64,000 nt of DNA from Bradyrhizobium niftali (GCF_004571025.1 NZ_SPQT01000002.1:434001-498000); one strand, 5' to 3'. Positions 16,705 to 27,250 are shown, numbered from the stretch's first letter. Notes: generated from the letters alone by a model not told the origin. A program made the numbers and translations.

Positions 16705-17832
16705 TCAGCTCGCGGCGGCGGTGCTGGTCTTGCCGGGCGGCGCGGGCACGCGGCGGAACCTGAGCAGGATGCGGGTTCCGGAATGGGCGGGGTCGCGCTC
16801 GACCGAGGCGTCCAGCTTGGTGGCCATCGCCGCGACGATGCGCTGGCCCATGCCGGTGGAGCGCGGATCGGCCTTGACGTTGTCGCCGACGCCGTCGTCG
16901 GCGATCGCCAGCAGGAGATTCTCGCCCTGCAGGGTCAGCTCGACATGGATCGGGCCGGCTCCGTCGGGATAGGCGTATTTCACCGCGTTCATCACCAGCT
17001 CGTTGACGATGATGCCGATGGCGACCGCACGGTCCGGATCGATCTCGATCGGCTCGGCCTTCAGCGTCAGGCGCGACATCCGGTTACCTTCGGCCGAGCG
17101 GCGCAGGTCCTCGAGCAGCGCGTCCAGGTACTGGCTCAGGACGACGCTCTTGAGGTCCTGAGAGGTGTAGAGGCGGCGGTGCACCTGTGCGACCGCGGCA
17201 ACCCGGCCCATCGCGTTGGTCAGCGCGGCCTTGACCTCTTCCTGTCCGGCGGAGCTCGCCTGAAGATGCAACAGCGAGGCGATGATCTGGAGCGAATTGC
17301 CGACGCGGTGATTGACCTCGCGCAGCAGCAGCTCGCGCTCGGCGGCGAGCGCGGCATAGCGGTCGCGCGAGGCATGGATCTCGGCTTCGGCTTCCTCGCG
17401 CGCCTTCTGCAATTCGGCCTGCCGCAGCGCGCCCTCGGCCGCGACGTGAAGCAGGGGGATGAAGTCGCCCTTGACGTCCTTGACGAGATAATCGGCCGCG
17501 CCCGCCTTCAGCGCGGTGACCGCGATGCTGGAATCCTGCGACGCGGTGACGAACACCACGGGAGGGGCGCCCGGGATCGCCATGATCTGCTCGAGCGTAT
17601 CGAGGCCGTCGAGACCCGGCATGTACTGGTCGAGCGCAACGACGTCGATGCCGCCGTCGTTGCTGTCGTCGATGCTGTCTTGGGCAGCCGCGCGGCGGAT
17701 GTGCTCGAGGCCTTCCTCGCCGCTGGCGGCATGAACGACCCTGTAGCCGCGCCGCGTCAGGCCGCGGTCGACCAGGCGCGCGAGCGCGTCGTCGTCGTCG
17801 ATATACAGCAGTGTCGGTGTTCTCTGGTTCAT
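16705..17832 (-). CDS. receiver-HisKA_2 histidine kinase
   Basis: Soluble 375-residue protein with an N-terminal receiver ([14 protein letters not shown], acceptor Asp68 in [10 protein letters not shown], Lys in DYLVKDV), a coiled linker (about 130-165), and a HisKA_2-type kinase core: [20 protein letters not shown] with phospho-His175, then HATPase boxes [17 protein letters not shown] and IADDGVGDN. The HisKA_2/HWE type often acts in general stress or light signalling in alphaproteobacteria. Its ATG overlaps the stop of the preceding response regulator by ATGA (17829-17832), so it is the last gene of a coupled three-gene operon. It could receive phosphate from the upstream kinase through its receiver. 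Confidence 0.88.
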   Translation of the reverse strand: MNQRTPTLLYIDDDDALARLVDRGLTRRGYRVVHAASGEEGLEHIRRAAAQDSIDDSNDGGIDVVALDQYMPGLDGLDTLEQIMAIPGAPPVVFVTASQDSSIAVTALKAGAADYLVKDVKGDFIPLLHVAAEGALRQAELQKAREEAEAEIHASRDRYAALAAERELLLREVNHRVGNSLQIIASLLHLQASSAGQEEVKAALTNAMGRVAAVAQVHRRLYTSQDLKSVVLSQYLDALLEDLRRSAEGNRMSRLTLKAEPIEIDPDRAVAIGIIVNELVMNAVKYAYPDGAGPIHVELTLQGENLLLAIADDGVGDNVKADPRSTGMGQRIVAAMATKLDASVERDPAHSGTRILLRFRRVPAPPGKTSTAAAS

Positions 17833-18269
17833 GTGGCGGCGGGCGGAACCTGGATGACCGAGAAGAACAGCCCGAGCTGCCGGATGGCGTTGGCGAAATT
17901 CTCGTAGTTGACGGGTTTGGTGATGTAGACGTTGCAGCCGAGTTCGTAGCAGCGCTTGATCTCCTGGGAGTCGTCGGTGGTCGTCAGCACGACCACGGGC
18001 GATGCCTTGAGATACCTGTTTTCCTTGATCTGCTTCAGGATGTCGATTCCGCTCATGTCAGGCAGGTTGAGGTCGAGCAGGATCAGGAGGGCATTTCCCT
18101 TCTGGGAAAGCCCGCTGCCGTCGGCGCCGAACAGGTGTCTCATCGCATCGGTGCCGTTGCCGAACGCAACGATCTCGTTGTTGACGCCGGAGCGGCGGAT
18201 GTTGCGCTCGATCAGCCGGGCGTGCCCCTCGTCGTCCTCGATCATGATGATGGTAACAGGCTGCGTCAT
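17829..18269 (-). CDS. single-domain response regulator (Rcp1-like)
   Basis: Receiver-only protein of 146 residues: TIIMIEDDEGHARLIERNIR at the N terminus, acceptor Asp66 in LLILLDLNLPDMSG, TTTDDSQEIKRCYELG and the Lys in NVYITKPVNYENF. This extended alpha5 type resembles the Rcp1 partners of phytochrome-like kinases. It overlaps both neighbours by ATGA, so the three proteins are made together. It is likely the direct phosphoacceptor of the CHASE3 kinase at 18266-19792. Confidence 0.9.
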   Translation of the reverse strand: MTQPVTIIMIEDDEGHARLIERNIRRSGVNNEIVAFGNGTDAMRHLFGADGSGLSQKGNALLILLDLNLPDMSGIDILKQIKENRYLKASPVVVLTTTDDSQEIKRCYELGCNVYITKPVNYENFANAIRQLGLFFSVIQVPPAAT

Positions 18270-19792
18270 CGATCTACGTTCCGGTTGCTGGCGTTCCAGG
18301 CGACGGGCAGCGTGATCGTGAACGTGCTGCCCGTATTCAGTTCCGACGATACCGACATGGTGCCGCCGAGACGGCGCACAAGTGCACGCACATGTGCAAG
18401 ACCGATGCCCTGTCCCGGCTTGTCCTGGGTTCCCGCGCGCCGGAACAGGTCGAATATCCGCTGATGATCCTTCGGATCGATGCCGCGGCCGTTGTCACTG
18501 ATCTCGAAGATAGCGTAGCCGAGCTTGGTGCGCCCGCGAATTCTGATCTCTCCGGGCACCCCGCTCTTGAGATATTTGATCGCGTTGTCGATCAGATTGG
18601 AGAAGATCTGCTCCAGGGCAAGGCGGTCGCTGACGATATTGGGCAGGGACCCGACGTGGATCTCGGCCTGCGCTTCCACAGCCTGATGCGCCAGCGTCGA
18701 CACGATGGCCTCGACGAATTCGCGGATGTCGATCTTCTCCGGCTGGAATTCGCGCCGGCCCTCGCGGGTGAGGTTGAGGATCGCCGAGATCAGCCGGTCC
18801 ATCTTGGCGATCGACGACTTGATGAAGTCGAGCGCCTCGGAAAAGTCCGTTGAGAGCTGCTTGTCGGGGCCTTCGAGCGCGATCTCGCCGGAAGAGCCAG
18901 GTGCCAGCGGTGGTCCGTCGGCCGGGACATGGGCGAGGCTGCTGATGCGGCGGAAGATGTCACCGCCGAGTTCTTCGAGCTCGCTGGTGAAGCCCATGAT
19001 GTTGACGAGTGGCGAGCGCAGATCGTGGCTGACGATATAGGCAAAGCGCTGAATCTCATCGTTGGCCTCGCGCAGGTCCGCCGTGCGCTCGTCGACGATG
19101 GTCTCCAGGTTGACGTTGGCGTCGCGCAGGCGCGCCTCGGCCTCGTCACGGGCGCGGGCCGAGCGCCGCACCAGCCAGGTCGAGACCAGCGCCAGCAGCA
19201 CGACGAGGCCGGAGCCGATGCCGGTCATCGAGGCGGCCAGCGTCTGGCTCCGGTCGGAGTTGGCGGTGCGGATCCGGAACAGCCGTTCCTCTTCGCGGAT
19301 CATCGCGTTGGCCTGGTTGCTGATCGTGGTCGTGGTGTTGCCGGCGGCGGCCTCGCGGATGAGCGCCGCGGCCTTGTCGGGTTGACCCTGCTTGACGAAG
19401 TCCATCTCGCGCGAGAACTGGTCGAGCCGGGTCTCGATCGCCGCGCTCAGCTTCTCGATGCTATCGCGTTGCGCCGGATCGTCGCCGATCTGGCGCGTGA
19501 GCTTGGCGAGCGCCGGAATGATCGCCGCGACGGCTTTCTCGTGATCCGACTGGAAATCCGGGCCCTGCGTCAGGAGAAAGCCGCGGGCGCTGCTCTCGGC
19601 GCGTCGGACTTCGAGCAGCAGGGCGTTGATCTGGTTCTCCACCTCGATGGTGTGGACGACCCATTTGCTGTCTTCCCGCGCCTTGTTGACGAGATAGACC
19701 GAGCCGGCGCTGATCACGGTCAGCACCAGGAGCCCCGCCGCGATCAGCAGGATCTGCCAAAATGCGCGCCGCCGCTGCGCCTCAGCCGTCAC
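18266..19792 (-). CDS. CHASE3-domain sensor histidine kinase
   Basis: Membrane histidine kinase of 508 residues: TM1 (about 13-35), CHASE3 domain (about 45-175; LLEVRRAESSARGFLLTQGP), TM2 (about 188-208), coiled coil, HisKA with FAYIVSHDLRSPLVNIMGF (phospho-His256), then HATPase boxes LEQIFSNLIDNAIKYLKSG, FEISDNGRGI and GQGIGLAHVRALVRRLGG. The HDLRSPL box is of the phytochrome-like type that signals to Rcp1-like receivers, matching the gene just downstream. The extracytoplasmic CHASE3 signature resembles that of the hybrid kinase at 1383-3641. The signal is unknown. Confidence 0.9.
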   Translation of the reverse strand: MTAEAQRRRAFWQILLIAAGLLVLTVISAGSVYLVNKAREDSKWVVHTIEVENQINALLLEVRRAESSARGFLLTQGPDFQSDHEKAVAAIIPALAKLTRQIGDDPAQRDSIEKLSAAIETRLDQFSREMDFVKQGQPDKAAALIREAAAGNTTTTISNQANAMIREEERLFRIRTANSDRSQTLAASMTGIGSGLVVLLALVSTWLVRRSARARDEAEARLRDANVNLETIVDERTADLREANDEIQRFAYIVSHDLRSPLVNIMGFTSELEELGGDIFRRISSLAHVPADGPPLAPGSSGEIALEGPDKQLSTDFSEALDFIKSSIAKMDRLISAILNLTREGRREFQPEKIDIREFVEAIVSTLAHQAVEAQAEIHVGSLPNIVSDRLALEQIFSNLIDNAIKYLKSGVPGEIRIRGRTKLGYAIFEISDNGRGIDPKDHQRIFDLFRRAGTQDKPGQGIGLAHVRALVRRLGGTMSVSSELNTGSTFTITLPVAWNASNRNVDR

Positions 19793-19895
19793 GACGGTTT
19801 CGCCCTGTTGCGCCAGTGGAGTTCAAAACGCCCCCTCGGAACTGCCCAACCGTCCAAAACGCGATTGGGGCGAAAGGGTTCCACGGGGCGGGGAG

Positions 19896-21254
19896 CTATT
19901 TCGCGGCGGGTTCCGCCTTGCCGGCCAGGTACTGTTCCAGCCAGTGGATGTGGTAGTCGCCGTTGATGATGTCGTCCTCGCGCACCAGCGCGCGGAACAG
20001 CGGCAGCGTGGTCTCGATGCCTTCGACCACCATCTCGTCCAGCGCCCGGCGCAGCCGCATCAGGCATTCGGCGCGCGTCTTGCCGTGCACGATCAGCTTG
20101 CCGACGAGGGAGTCGTAATAGGGCGGGATCGTGTAGCCCTGATACACGGCGGAATCGATCCGGACGCCGAGGCCCCCGGGCTGATGGTATTGCAGGATGC
20201 GGCCCGGCGAGGGGCGGAAGGTCTCCGGATTTTCGGCGTTGATGCGGCATTCGATCGCGTGGCCGATGACCTGGACTTCCTCCTGCTTCGCCGGCAGCTC
20301 GCCGCCGGCGGCGATGCGGATCTGCTCCAGCACGAGGTCGATGTCGGTGATGCTCTCGGTGACGGGATGCTCGACCTGGATGCGGGTGTTCATCTCGATG
20401 AAGTAGAACTCGCCGTCCTCGAACAGGAACTCGATGGTGCCGACGCCGAGATATTTCATCTCGCGCATCGCCTTCGCACAGGTCTCGCCGATCTTGGCGC
20501 GCGCGGCGGCGGAGAGGACGGGCGAGGGGCCTTCCTCCCAGACCTTCTGGTGGCGGCGTTGCAGCGAGCAGTCGCGTTCGCCGAGATGGATCGCGCCGCC
20601 GCGGCCGTCGCCGAGGATCTGGATCTCGATATGGCGTGGCTTCTGGAGATATTTTTCGAGGTAGACGGACGCATCGCCAAAGGCGGATTTGGCTTCGTTC
20701 GCCGCCGTCGACAGCGCCATCAGGAGGTCGGCCTCGCTGTGCGCGACCTTCATGCCGCGGCCACCGCCGCCCGCCGCTGCCTTCACCAGCACCGGGAAGC
20801 CGATCTTCCTGGCGATCGCCAGCGCATCGTCGTCAGGACCGACCGCGCCGTCGGAGCCGGGCACCACGGGGATGCCGAGCTTCTTGGCGGTCTTCTTGGC
20901 CTCGATCTTGTCGCCCATCAGGCGGATGTGCTCGGCCTTGGGGCCGATGAAATGCAGATTGTGCTCGGAAAGGATTTCCGCGAAGCGCGCATTCTCGGAC
21001 AGGAAGCCGTAGCCGGGATGCACGGCGTCCGCCCCGGTAATCTCGCAGGCCGCGAGCAGCGCGGGCACGTTGAGATAGCTGTCCTTGGACGGCGGCGGTC
21101 CGATGCACACGCTCTCATCCGACAGGCGCACATGCATGGCGTCGGCGTCGGCGGTGGAGTGCACGGCGACGGTCGCGATCCCGAGCTCCTTGCAGGCCCT
21201 GAGGATGCGAAGGGCGATCTCGCCGCGATTGGCTATGAGGATCTTGTCGAACAT
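19896..21254 (-). CDS. accC: acetyl-CoA carboxylase, biotin carboxylase subunit
   Basis: A 452-residue biotin carboxylase that carboxylates the biotin of AccB using ATP and bicarbonate, the first step of fatty-acid synthesis. Start [20 protein letters not shown] is canonical. ATP-grasp features: [52 protein letters not shown], and the active-site stretch [19 protein letters not shown]. The C-terminal biotin carboxylase domain includes [13 protein letters not shown] and [12 protein letters not shown]. It follows accB by 59 nt in the same orientation and is probably co-transcribed with aroQ and accB. Confidence 0.98.
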   Translation of the reverse strand: MFDKILIANRGEIALRILRACKELGIATVAVHSTADADAMHVRLSDESVCIGPPPSKDSYLNVPALLAACEITGADAVHPGYGFLSENARFAEILSEHNLHFIGPKAEHIRLMGDKIEAKKTAKKLGIPVVPGSDGAVGPDDDALAIARKIGFPVLVKAAAGGGGRGMKVAHSEADLLMALSTAANEAKSAFGDASVYLEKYLQKPRHIEIQILGDGRGGAIHLGERDCSLQRRHQKVWEEGPSPVLSAAARAKIGETCAKAMREMKYLGVGTIEFLFEDGEFYFIEMNTRIQVEHPVTESITDIDLVLEQIRIAAGGELPAKQEEVQVIGHAIECRINAENPETFRPSPGRILQYHQPGGLGVRIDSAVYQGYTIPPYYDSLVGKLIVHGKTRAECLMRLRRALDEMVVEGIETTLPLFRALVREDDIINGDYHIHWLEQYLAGKAEPAAK

Positions 21255-21313
21255 GGTGTCCTTAAGGGACTGGCGCGCGAAATGCGATGGGGGCAGCTGA
21301 GCTGCCCTGGCCG

Positions 21314-21802
21314 TTACTCAATGATGACGAGCGGCTCACCGAACTCGACCGGCTGGCCGTCCTCGACCAGGATCTGCGTCACCGTACCGGCGCGCGACGA
21401 GGGGATCTGATTCATGGTCTTCATGGCTTCGATGATCAGCAGCGTCTGGCCGACCGAGACCTTGGTACCGACCTCGATGAACGGCTTGGCGCCGGGCTCC
21501 GGCGCCCAGTAGGCGGTGCCGACCATCGGCGAGGTGACGGCGCCGGGATGCTTCGACAAATCGGCCGCGGCGGCAGCGGGCGCGGCGGCGGCCACCGGCA
21601 GGCCGGCCGGAGCGGCAGCGATCGGCATCGGCATGGTCGCGGCGACGCTGATGTTGCGGGCGACGCGCAGGCGCAGGCCCGCGCGTTCGATCTCGATCTC
21701 GGTGAGGCTGGTCTCATCGAGCAGCAGGGCGAGCTCGCGCACGAGCGCGGAATCCTCACTGGAAAACTTTGCGGCTGCTTTGTCGTCTGGCTGGCGCGCC
21801 AT
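21314..21802 (-). CDS. accB: acetyl-CoA carboxylase, biotin carboxyl carrier protein
   Basis: A 162-residue BCCP. The N-terminal part ([29 protein letters not shown]) is the AccB helix and strand region; an Ala/Pro-rich flexible linker covers about 55-85; the biotinyl domain includes the thumb-like [16 protein letters not shown] and the biotinylation motif [13 protein letters not shown] with Lys128. The ATG at 21802 starts [10 protein letters not shown]; an in-frame start at 21874 would overlap aroQ and is rejected. It lies between aroQ and accC on the same strand. Confidence 0.97.
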   Translation of the reverse strand: MARQPDDKAAAKFSSEDSALVRELALLLDETSLTEIEIERAGLRLRVARNISVAATMPMPIAAAPAGLPVAAAAPAAAAADLSKHPGAVTSPMVGTAYWAPEPGAKPFIEVGTKVSVGQTLLIIEAMKTMNQIPSSRAGTVTQILVEDGQPVEFGEPLVIIE

Positions 21803-21839
21803 GTTCTTTGATCCGAATGTTCTGTGTGATGAGGGAGCG

Positions 21840-22307
<468 letters not shown>

Positions 22308-22488
22308 TCCAATCCCGTAATCGGTGCTTCGGCGTGGCGGGGGTTATAGGTAACAAAGCGCCCTAGGGGAAGCCTTGAAGGACCTCCCAGAGGCCTTCAG
22401 GCACCTCATCCGGGGTGCAAAAACCTGTGCGGAAGCTACGGAAATTGCTTGTTAACCAGCCCAAAGCATGGCTGCCGGCGGAACGCAA

Positions 22489-22515
22489 AGGGGCGGGCAT
22501 TGCTGCCCGCCCCCT
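22489..22515 (-). terminator. hairpin terminator after the DUF1236 gene
   Basis: GC-rich stem GGGGCGGGCA / TGCCCGCCCC with a TTGC loop, just past the stop of the minus-strand DUF1236 gene. The minus strand reads CCCCTTT after the stem, so the U tract is short; termination is plausible but not certain. Confidence 0.5.
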
Positions 22516-22535
22516 GAGGTTGCCGTCATCCGGCC

Positions 22536-23384
22536 TTAGACGTCGAGGACCGCGACGATCTCATAGGTGTTCGGATCGATGATCACGATCTGCTCGCGGA
22601 CCAGCACGTAGCGGTAGCTGCGCCACTCCGGATAGATCGTCACGACGCGGGACGGCAGGGCGTGCAGTTCGATGCCCTCGCGCGGCACGCGGGTGCCGAC
22701 CGAGATCGCGAAGTTCACGTTGGTCACGGGGGCCACGCGCTCCTCGCGGATCACCGACGTGATCTGGGTCCGCTGCTCGGTCGAGAGCTTGGCGGCGGCG
22801 CCGGCCTGGCCGACCGTCGTCGTTGAGGACGAGGTCGAGCTCTTGCCCTCGGCCTTCATGTCGGTCGAGGTGCCCGAGGCCGGACGGTTCTCGGCGTTGC
22901 TCTTGGTGGACGTGCCGGCCTTGTTGTCCTCCGCCTTCATGTCCTTGTGGTCCTTGGCGCCGGACTTGGTCGTATCCTGGCTCATGCTCTTGGACTTGTC
23001 CTGCTGCGACTTGTCCATCTGACCCTGCGCGCGTTCGTCGGTGCGCTGGCCCTTGGTCGCGCCGGCCTTGTCCTCAGCGGCGTTCTTGTGCATCGCGCCG
23101 CCCGAGCGCTCATCCTTCATTGCACCCGGCGACTTCTCCTCCGCGGCCGCACCCGGCTTCGCGGTGCTGGCGCCGCCAGCCTGACCGACGGTGCCCTTTT
23201 CCTTCGTCATGGAGTCCTTGCCCGTGGCGCCGCGCTCGGCCGCACCGCCCGACGGCTGTGTTTGCTGCGCGGGCTGCGCACCGGCGCCGCCGCTGTCGCG
23301 GTTCATGGTGCCCTGTGCGTTCGCCAGTCCGGTGCCGGCGACGAGTGCGAGCGCGGCAGCCGAGATCATAAAGCGGTTCAACAT
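22536..23384 (-). CDS. DUF1236 domain-containing secreted protein
   Basis: Predicted exported protein of 282 residues. Signal peptide MLNRFMISAAALALVAGTGL with cleavage near ANAQ. The middle (about 25-180) is very hydrophilic and low in complexity, rich in Lys, Asp, Ser, Gly and Ala (e.g. KAGATKGQRTDERAQGQM). The C-terminal part (about 195-282) is the DUF1236 domain: LSTEQRTQITSVIREERV, VNFAISVGTRVPREGIELH, YPEWRSYRYVLVREQIVIID, YEIVAVLDV. The ATG at 23384 is preferred over 23621, which would bury the signal. Hyphomicrobiales carry several copies; function unknown. Confidence 0.88.
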   Translation of the reverse strand: MLNRFMISAAALALVAGTGLANAQGTMNRDSGGAGAQPAQQTQPSGGAAERGATGKDSMTKEKGTVGQAGGASTAKPGAAAEEKSPGAMKDERSGGAMHKNAAEDKAGATKGQRTDERAQGQMDKSQQDKSKSMSQDTTKSGAKDHKDMKAEDNKAGTSTKSNAENRPASGTSTDMKAEGKSSTSSSTTTVGQAGAAAKLSTEQRTQITSVIREERVAPVTNVNFAISVGTRVPREGIELHALPSRVVTIYPEWRSYRYVLVREQIVIIDPNTYEIVAVLDV

Positions 23385-23535
23385 TGAATTTCTCCTCACG
23401 TGTCTATTTGCGTCATTGCCCGCGCCAACAACGAAAGGAGATATCGGTTGTTCCGGAACATCGGCGGTTCCGCGGCATTTGTTTGTTGAACGCCAGATGA
23501 ATGATTGTGCCGGATCGCGCCACGGATTGACCCAG

Positions 23536-23562
23536 CAAAAAGGCCGGCTTTTCAGCCGGCCT
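23536..23562 (-). terminator. factor-independent terminator of the dsbA-like gene
   Basis: On the minus strand GGCCGGCTGAAAAGCCGGCC is followed by TTTTTG, a compact stem-loop plus U tract 31 nt after the stop of the dsbA-like gene. Confidence 0.8.
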
Positions 23563-23592
23563 CGTTGCATGCGTGAATTGTGAAGCGCGTGA

Positions 23593-24360
23593 TCAGCAGG
23601 TCGCCTTGCCGCAGCGGGCAACGCCGATCTTCTCCTTGAGGCCTTCGAGGCCGATGGCGCCGATCACGATCTGCTTGCCGATCACGTAGCTCGGCGTGCC
23701 GTTCATGCCCATCGCCTCGGCGAGCTTGAAGTTCTCCTCGATGGTGGCGCGCACCTCGGGGCCGGCGAGATCCTTCTCGATTTTCGCGGTGTCGAGACCG
23801 GCCTCCTTGGCCGCTTGTAGCGCGCGCGCCTTGTCGGCCGCGCCGCGGCCGCCGAGCAGCTTCTGGTGGAAGTCGAGATATTTCTTGCCGGTGGGATCCT
23901 GCATGCGCACGGCGACGGCGACCTGGGCGGCCTCGACGGAGCCCTGGCTCAGCACCGGAAACTCCTTCAGCACGACCTTCAGCTTCGGATCACTCTTCAT
24001 GAGGTCGAGCATGTCGGTCATCGCGCGTTTGCAGTAGCCGCAATTGTAGTCGAAGAACTCGACGAAGGTGACGTCGCCCTCCTTGTTGCCGAGCACGACC
24101 TGGCGCGGCGAGTTGAAGATCGCGTCCGCATTCTGCGCGATGCTGGCCTCGTGCTTCTGCGTTTCGGCCGCGGCCTGGCGCTTGCTGAGCTCGGTCATCG
24201 CCTCCTCGAGCACCTCGGGATGGGTGACGAGGTAGTTCTTGATGATCGCCTCGATGTCGGTGCGCTGGGCATCGGAGAAGCTGTCAGCCGACGCGGGCGC
24301 GGTTGCGCCGAACATGGCGAGCGCAAACAGCGCGGGAGCAAGCAGACGCAGCGAAGGCAT
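23593..24360 (-). CDS. DsbA-family thiol:disulfide oxidoreductase
   Basis: Periplasmic thioredoxin-fold protein of 255 residues. Signal peptide SLRLLAPALFALAMFGATAP ends near ASA; then an N-terminal helical region (KNYLVTHPEVLEEAMTELSK) and the DsbA-like domain with VTFVEFFDYNCGYCKRAM (Cys107 and Cys110, CGYC), VVLKEFPVLSQGS, and the cis-Pro loop GTPSYVIG. The helical leader before the thioredoxin fold resembles ScsC/BdbD-type members. The C-terminal pair Cys in VARCGKATC may form another disulfide. ATG at 24360 is chosen over a TTG six bases upstream. A terminator follows. Confidence 0.92.
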   Translation of the reverse strand: MPSLRLLAPALFALAMFGATAPASADSFSDAQRTDIEAIIKNYLVTHPEVLEEAMTELSKRQAAAETQKHEASIAQNADAIFNSPRQVVLGNKEGDVTFVEFFDYNCGYCKRAMTDMLDLMKSDPKLKVVLKEFPVLSQGSVEAAQVAVAVRMQDPTGKKYLDFHQKLLGGRGAADKARALQAAKEAGLDTAKIEKDLAGPEVRATIEENFKLAEAMGMNGTPSYVIGKQIVIGAIGLEGLKEKIGVARCGKATC

Positions 24361-24454
24361 AGGCAAATCCTCTTATCCAAAGCAGGTTTCGGAAAACGTC
24401 CCGGCGGACTTAAAGCTCGGTGTCGTGACGTCGTGGTGTCTGGCGTCGTTCTAG

Positions 24455-25855
24455 CTAGTTGCGCGGCGGCTTGGCCGCCACGATGTCGTCGGCCTTGACC
24501 CATCCGGGCGTGCCGATGGCGAAACGGGTTTTCGCGCGCGTGGCGAGCTCGCGGGCGGTCTTGTTGTCGCCGCGCAAGTAGGCGGCCTGCGCCGACGCGA
24601 GATCCGCCTCGGCATAATCTCCCTTCCGGCCATAGGCCATCGCGAGCTGGGTAAAGCCGATTGGCGCTTCGGGCTCCCGTGCCACCGCGGCGCGGAGAAT
24701 CCGAACGGCGTCGTCGGTGTAGGCCTTATTATCGGTTCCAACCAGAGCCTGCCCAAGTAACATCTCGATGAGGGGCGCGTTGTTCGAGAGCGCGACAGCC
24801 TTGCGCAGGGGAGCGATCGCATCGGCGGGCTTGCCGCTCTCAAGCAAGGCCTGGCCGCGCACCTCGTAGAAGTACGGGTTGTTCGGCTGGACCTGGATCA
24901 GCGCGTCGATCTGGGCGAGCGCGCTGCGCAGATCGCCGTGCAGATAGGTGCTGATGGCGCGGGCGTAGCGCGCCGGCAGGCTGTCGTTGGTCTGGGGATA
25001 GCGACGGTACACGGTCTCGGGCCGCTCCATGAAGGCGGAGATCTTGGCGCGCACCATGTCGTGGCGGAGCTGGAGCGCGGGATCGTCCTTCTTGTCCCAA
25101 TAGGGGCTGGAGCTTGCGAACTCCTGCAGCGCGGCGACACGCTCGGCCGGCATCGGGTGCGACTGCAGATAGGGATCGGCGCCGCGCGCGGCGAACAGGC
25201 TCTCGCTGGTGAAGCGCTTGAAGGTCTCGTACATGCCCTTCGGCGACTGCCCCGTCGCGGTCAGGAATTTCACGCCGGCACGGTCGGCATTCTCCTCCTG
25301 CTGGCGCTGGTAAGACAACAGCGTGCGGCGGATCATCTCCTGTGGACCGGCGAGGGCGGCCGCCCCCGCATTGGCGAGGCCGTTGTTGCCGGTGCTGCTG
25401 CGCTGGGTGCTGCCGGCGGCGATCGCGCCGGCGCCGAGCAGCATCGCGATGATCATCTGGGTTTGGGCGGCGGCGAGCTGCTCGCGCAGCTTCGACAGAT
25501 GGCCGCCCGCCAGATGCCCGGTCTCATGCGCGAGCACCCCGATGATCTGGTTCGGCGTCTCCGATTGGAGGATCGCGCCGTAATTGACGAAGATGCGGCG
25601 GCCGTCCGCGACGAACGCGTTGAACGAGCCGTCGTTGATGATCACCATCTGGATGTTCTGCTTTTCCAGACCGGCGGCGCGCAGGATCGGGCGCGTATAT
25701 TCGCGCAGCAACTGCTCGGTCTCGGTGTCGCGCAGGACCGGCGGGCCCTTCTGCTGCGCCCGTGCCGCCGGGAGCGGCAGCAAGGCGATCGCCGCGGCCG
25801 TGACGAGGGCGGTGAGGGCGGAGGTCTTTTTGCGCAATGCAATCTGGAGCAACAT
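24455..25855 (-). CDS. M48 family metalloprotease with TPR tail (BepA-like)
   Basis: Periplasmic zinc protease of 466 residues. Signal peptide (SALTALVTAAAIALLPLPAA, cut near RAQQ), the M48 catalytic domain with zinc motif HETGH at 110-114 inside GVLAHETGHLAGGHLSKL and the third ligand in EENADRAGVKFL, then a C-terminal series of TPR-like helices (about 290-455). This layout is that of BepA/YfgC, which helps assemble or degrade outer-membrane beta-barrel proteins such as LptD. The ATG at 25855 is chosen because it begins the signal peptide; the frame continues far upstream without homology, across the divergent aminotransferase region. Confidence 0.93.
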   Translation of the reverse strand: MLLQIALRKKTSALTALVTAAAIALLPLPAARAQQKGPPVLRDTETEQLLREYTRPILRAAGLEKQNIQMVIINDGSFNAFVADGRRIFVNYGAILQSETPNQIIGVLAHETGHLAGGHLSKLREQLAAAQTQMIIAMLLGAGAIAAGSTQRSSTGNNGLANAGAAALAGPQEMIRRTLLSYQRQQEENADRAGVKFLTATGQSPKGMYETFKRFTSESLFAARGADPYLQSHPMPAERVAALQEFASSSPYWDKKDDPALQLRHDMVRAKISAFMERPETVYRRYPQTNDSLPARYARAISTYLHGDLRSALAQIDALIQVQPNNPYFYEVRGQALLESGKPADAIAPLRKAVALSNNAPLIEMLLGQALVGTDNKAYTDDAVRILRAAVAREPEAPIGFTQLAMAYGRKGDYAEADLASAQAAYLRGDNKTARELATRAKTRFAIGTPGWVKADDIVAAKPPRN

Positions 25856-26062
25856 CAAGCGGTCTTGGTCAAACGGTGTTGGCAAGTAGTAGTCTTGGCA
25901 AGCAGTTTTGTGATTGGTTTTGGCGATTGGCGGCAGACCGGATACGCGATATGGCCTATGAGCCTTACCCCTTATGAGCCGTACAATGCGGCCAGTCTGG
26001 GGCGCAAGCGCCCCGTTCCCCGGACCGGACGGACCGGTCCGCCAGCGAAATAGCAGAAATCG

Positions 26063-27250
26063 ATGCACGATGCGACATTGAGGAGCCGGTTGGGACAGTG
26101 GCTCGAGCCCTCCCGCCGTAGCGATGTTCCCCCGTTCATGGTCATGGACGTGATGGCCGCGGCGGCCCGAATCGAGGCCGCCGGGGGGCATGTCATCCAT
26201 ATGGAGGTCGGCCAGCCCGCGGCCGGCGCGCCGAAGACCGCGATTGCGGCCGCGCACGCGGCGCTCGAGGCGGGGCGGATCGACTATACCTCCGCGCTCG
26301 GCATCCCCTCCTTGCGTGAGCGGATCGCGCGGCACTATCGCGACGCCTATGGCTGTGAGGTCAGCGCCGAGCGGATCGTGGTGACGACGGGCTCCTCGGG
26401 CGGCTTCATCCTCGCCTTCCTGTCGATGTTCGAGCCTGGCGATCGCGTCGCCGTGACGGTGCCGGGCTATCCGCCGTACCGTCATATCCTCACCGCGCTC
26501 GGCTGCGAGCCGGTGCTGATCGAGACCACCAACGAGACACGCCACGCGCTCACCGGCGAGGCGCTGCTTGCCGCCCATCGCAAGGCGCCGCTGAAGGGTG
26601 TGCTGGTCGGCAGCCCCGCCAATCCGACGGGAACGATGATGTCCCGCGAGGCGCTGTCCGGCCTGATCGCGGCGGCCGAAGACGCCAAAATCCGCTTCAT
26701 CTCGGACGAGATCTATCACGGGCTCGACTATGCGCTTCCGGCGGTGACGGCGGCGGCATTGTCGGACCACGCCCTCGTGATCAACTCGTTCTCGAAGTAT
26801 TTTTGCATGACGGGCTGGCGCGTCGGCTGGATGGTCGTGCCGGAGATTCTGGTGCGGCCGATCGAGCGGCTGCAGCAGAACCTGTCGATCTCGGTGCCGT
26901 CGCTGTCGCAGATCGCGGCCGAGGCCGCCTTCGACGGCGCGGCCGAGATGGAGGAGATCAAGCACGGCTATCAGGAAAACCGGCGCATCCTGATCGAAGG
27001 ATTGCCCAAGGCCGGCCTCACCAGGTTCCTGCCGGCCGACGGCGCCTTTTATCTCTATGCCGATGTATCGGACTTCACCTCCGACAGTTTCGAGTTCGCC
27101 AAGCAGATGCTGGAACAGGCGAATGTTGCGGCAACGCCCGGCCTCGATTTCGATCCCATCCATGGCCGCTCGTTCATCCGCTTCTCTTACGCGCGTTCGG
27201 CGGAAGAGATGCGGGAGGCAGTTGACCGGATAGCTCACTGGCTTAAATAG
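26063..27250 (+). CDS. class I/II pyridoxal-phosphate aminotransferase
   Basis: A 395-residue fold-type I aminotransferase. Seen: HMEVGQPAAGAPKTAIAAA near the substrate lid, YTSALGIPSLRERIARHY, VVTTGSSGGFILAF, ISDEIYHGLDYA with the cofactor-binding Asp and Tyr, and NSFSKYFCMTGWRVGWMV with the Schiff-base Lys245. The C-terminal FYLYADVSDFTSDSFEF and SFIRFSYARS with the carboxylate-binding Arg complete the fold. It is followed 33 nt later by bioY, possibly in one operon. The amino-donor specificity cannot be read from sequence; aspartate- or branched-chain-type are both possible. Confidence 0.9.
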   Translation: MHDATLRSRLGQWLEPSRRSDVPPFMVMDVMAAAARIEAAGGHVIHMEVGQPAAGAPKTAIAAAHAALEAGRIDYTSALGIPSLRERIARHYRDAYGCEVSAERIVVTTGSSGGFILAFLSMFEPGDRVAVTVPGYPPYRHILTALGCEPVLIETTNETRHALTGEALLAAHRKAPLKGVLVGSPANPTGTMMSREALSGLIAAAEDAKIRFISDEIYHGLDYALPAVTAAALSDHALVINSFSKYFCMTGWRVGWMVVPEILVRPIERLQQNLSISVPSLSQIAAEAAFDGAAEMEEIKHGYQENRRILIEGLPKAGLTRFLPADGAFYLYADVSDFTSDSFEFAKQMLEQANVAATPGLDFDPIHGRSFIRFSYARSAEEMREAVDRIAHWLK

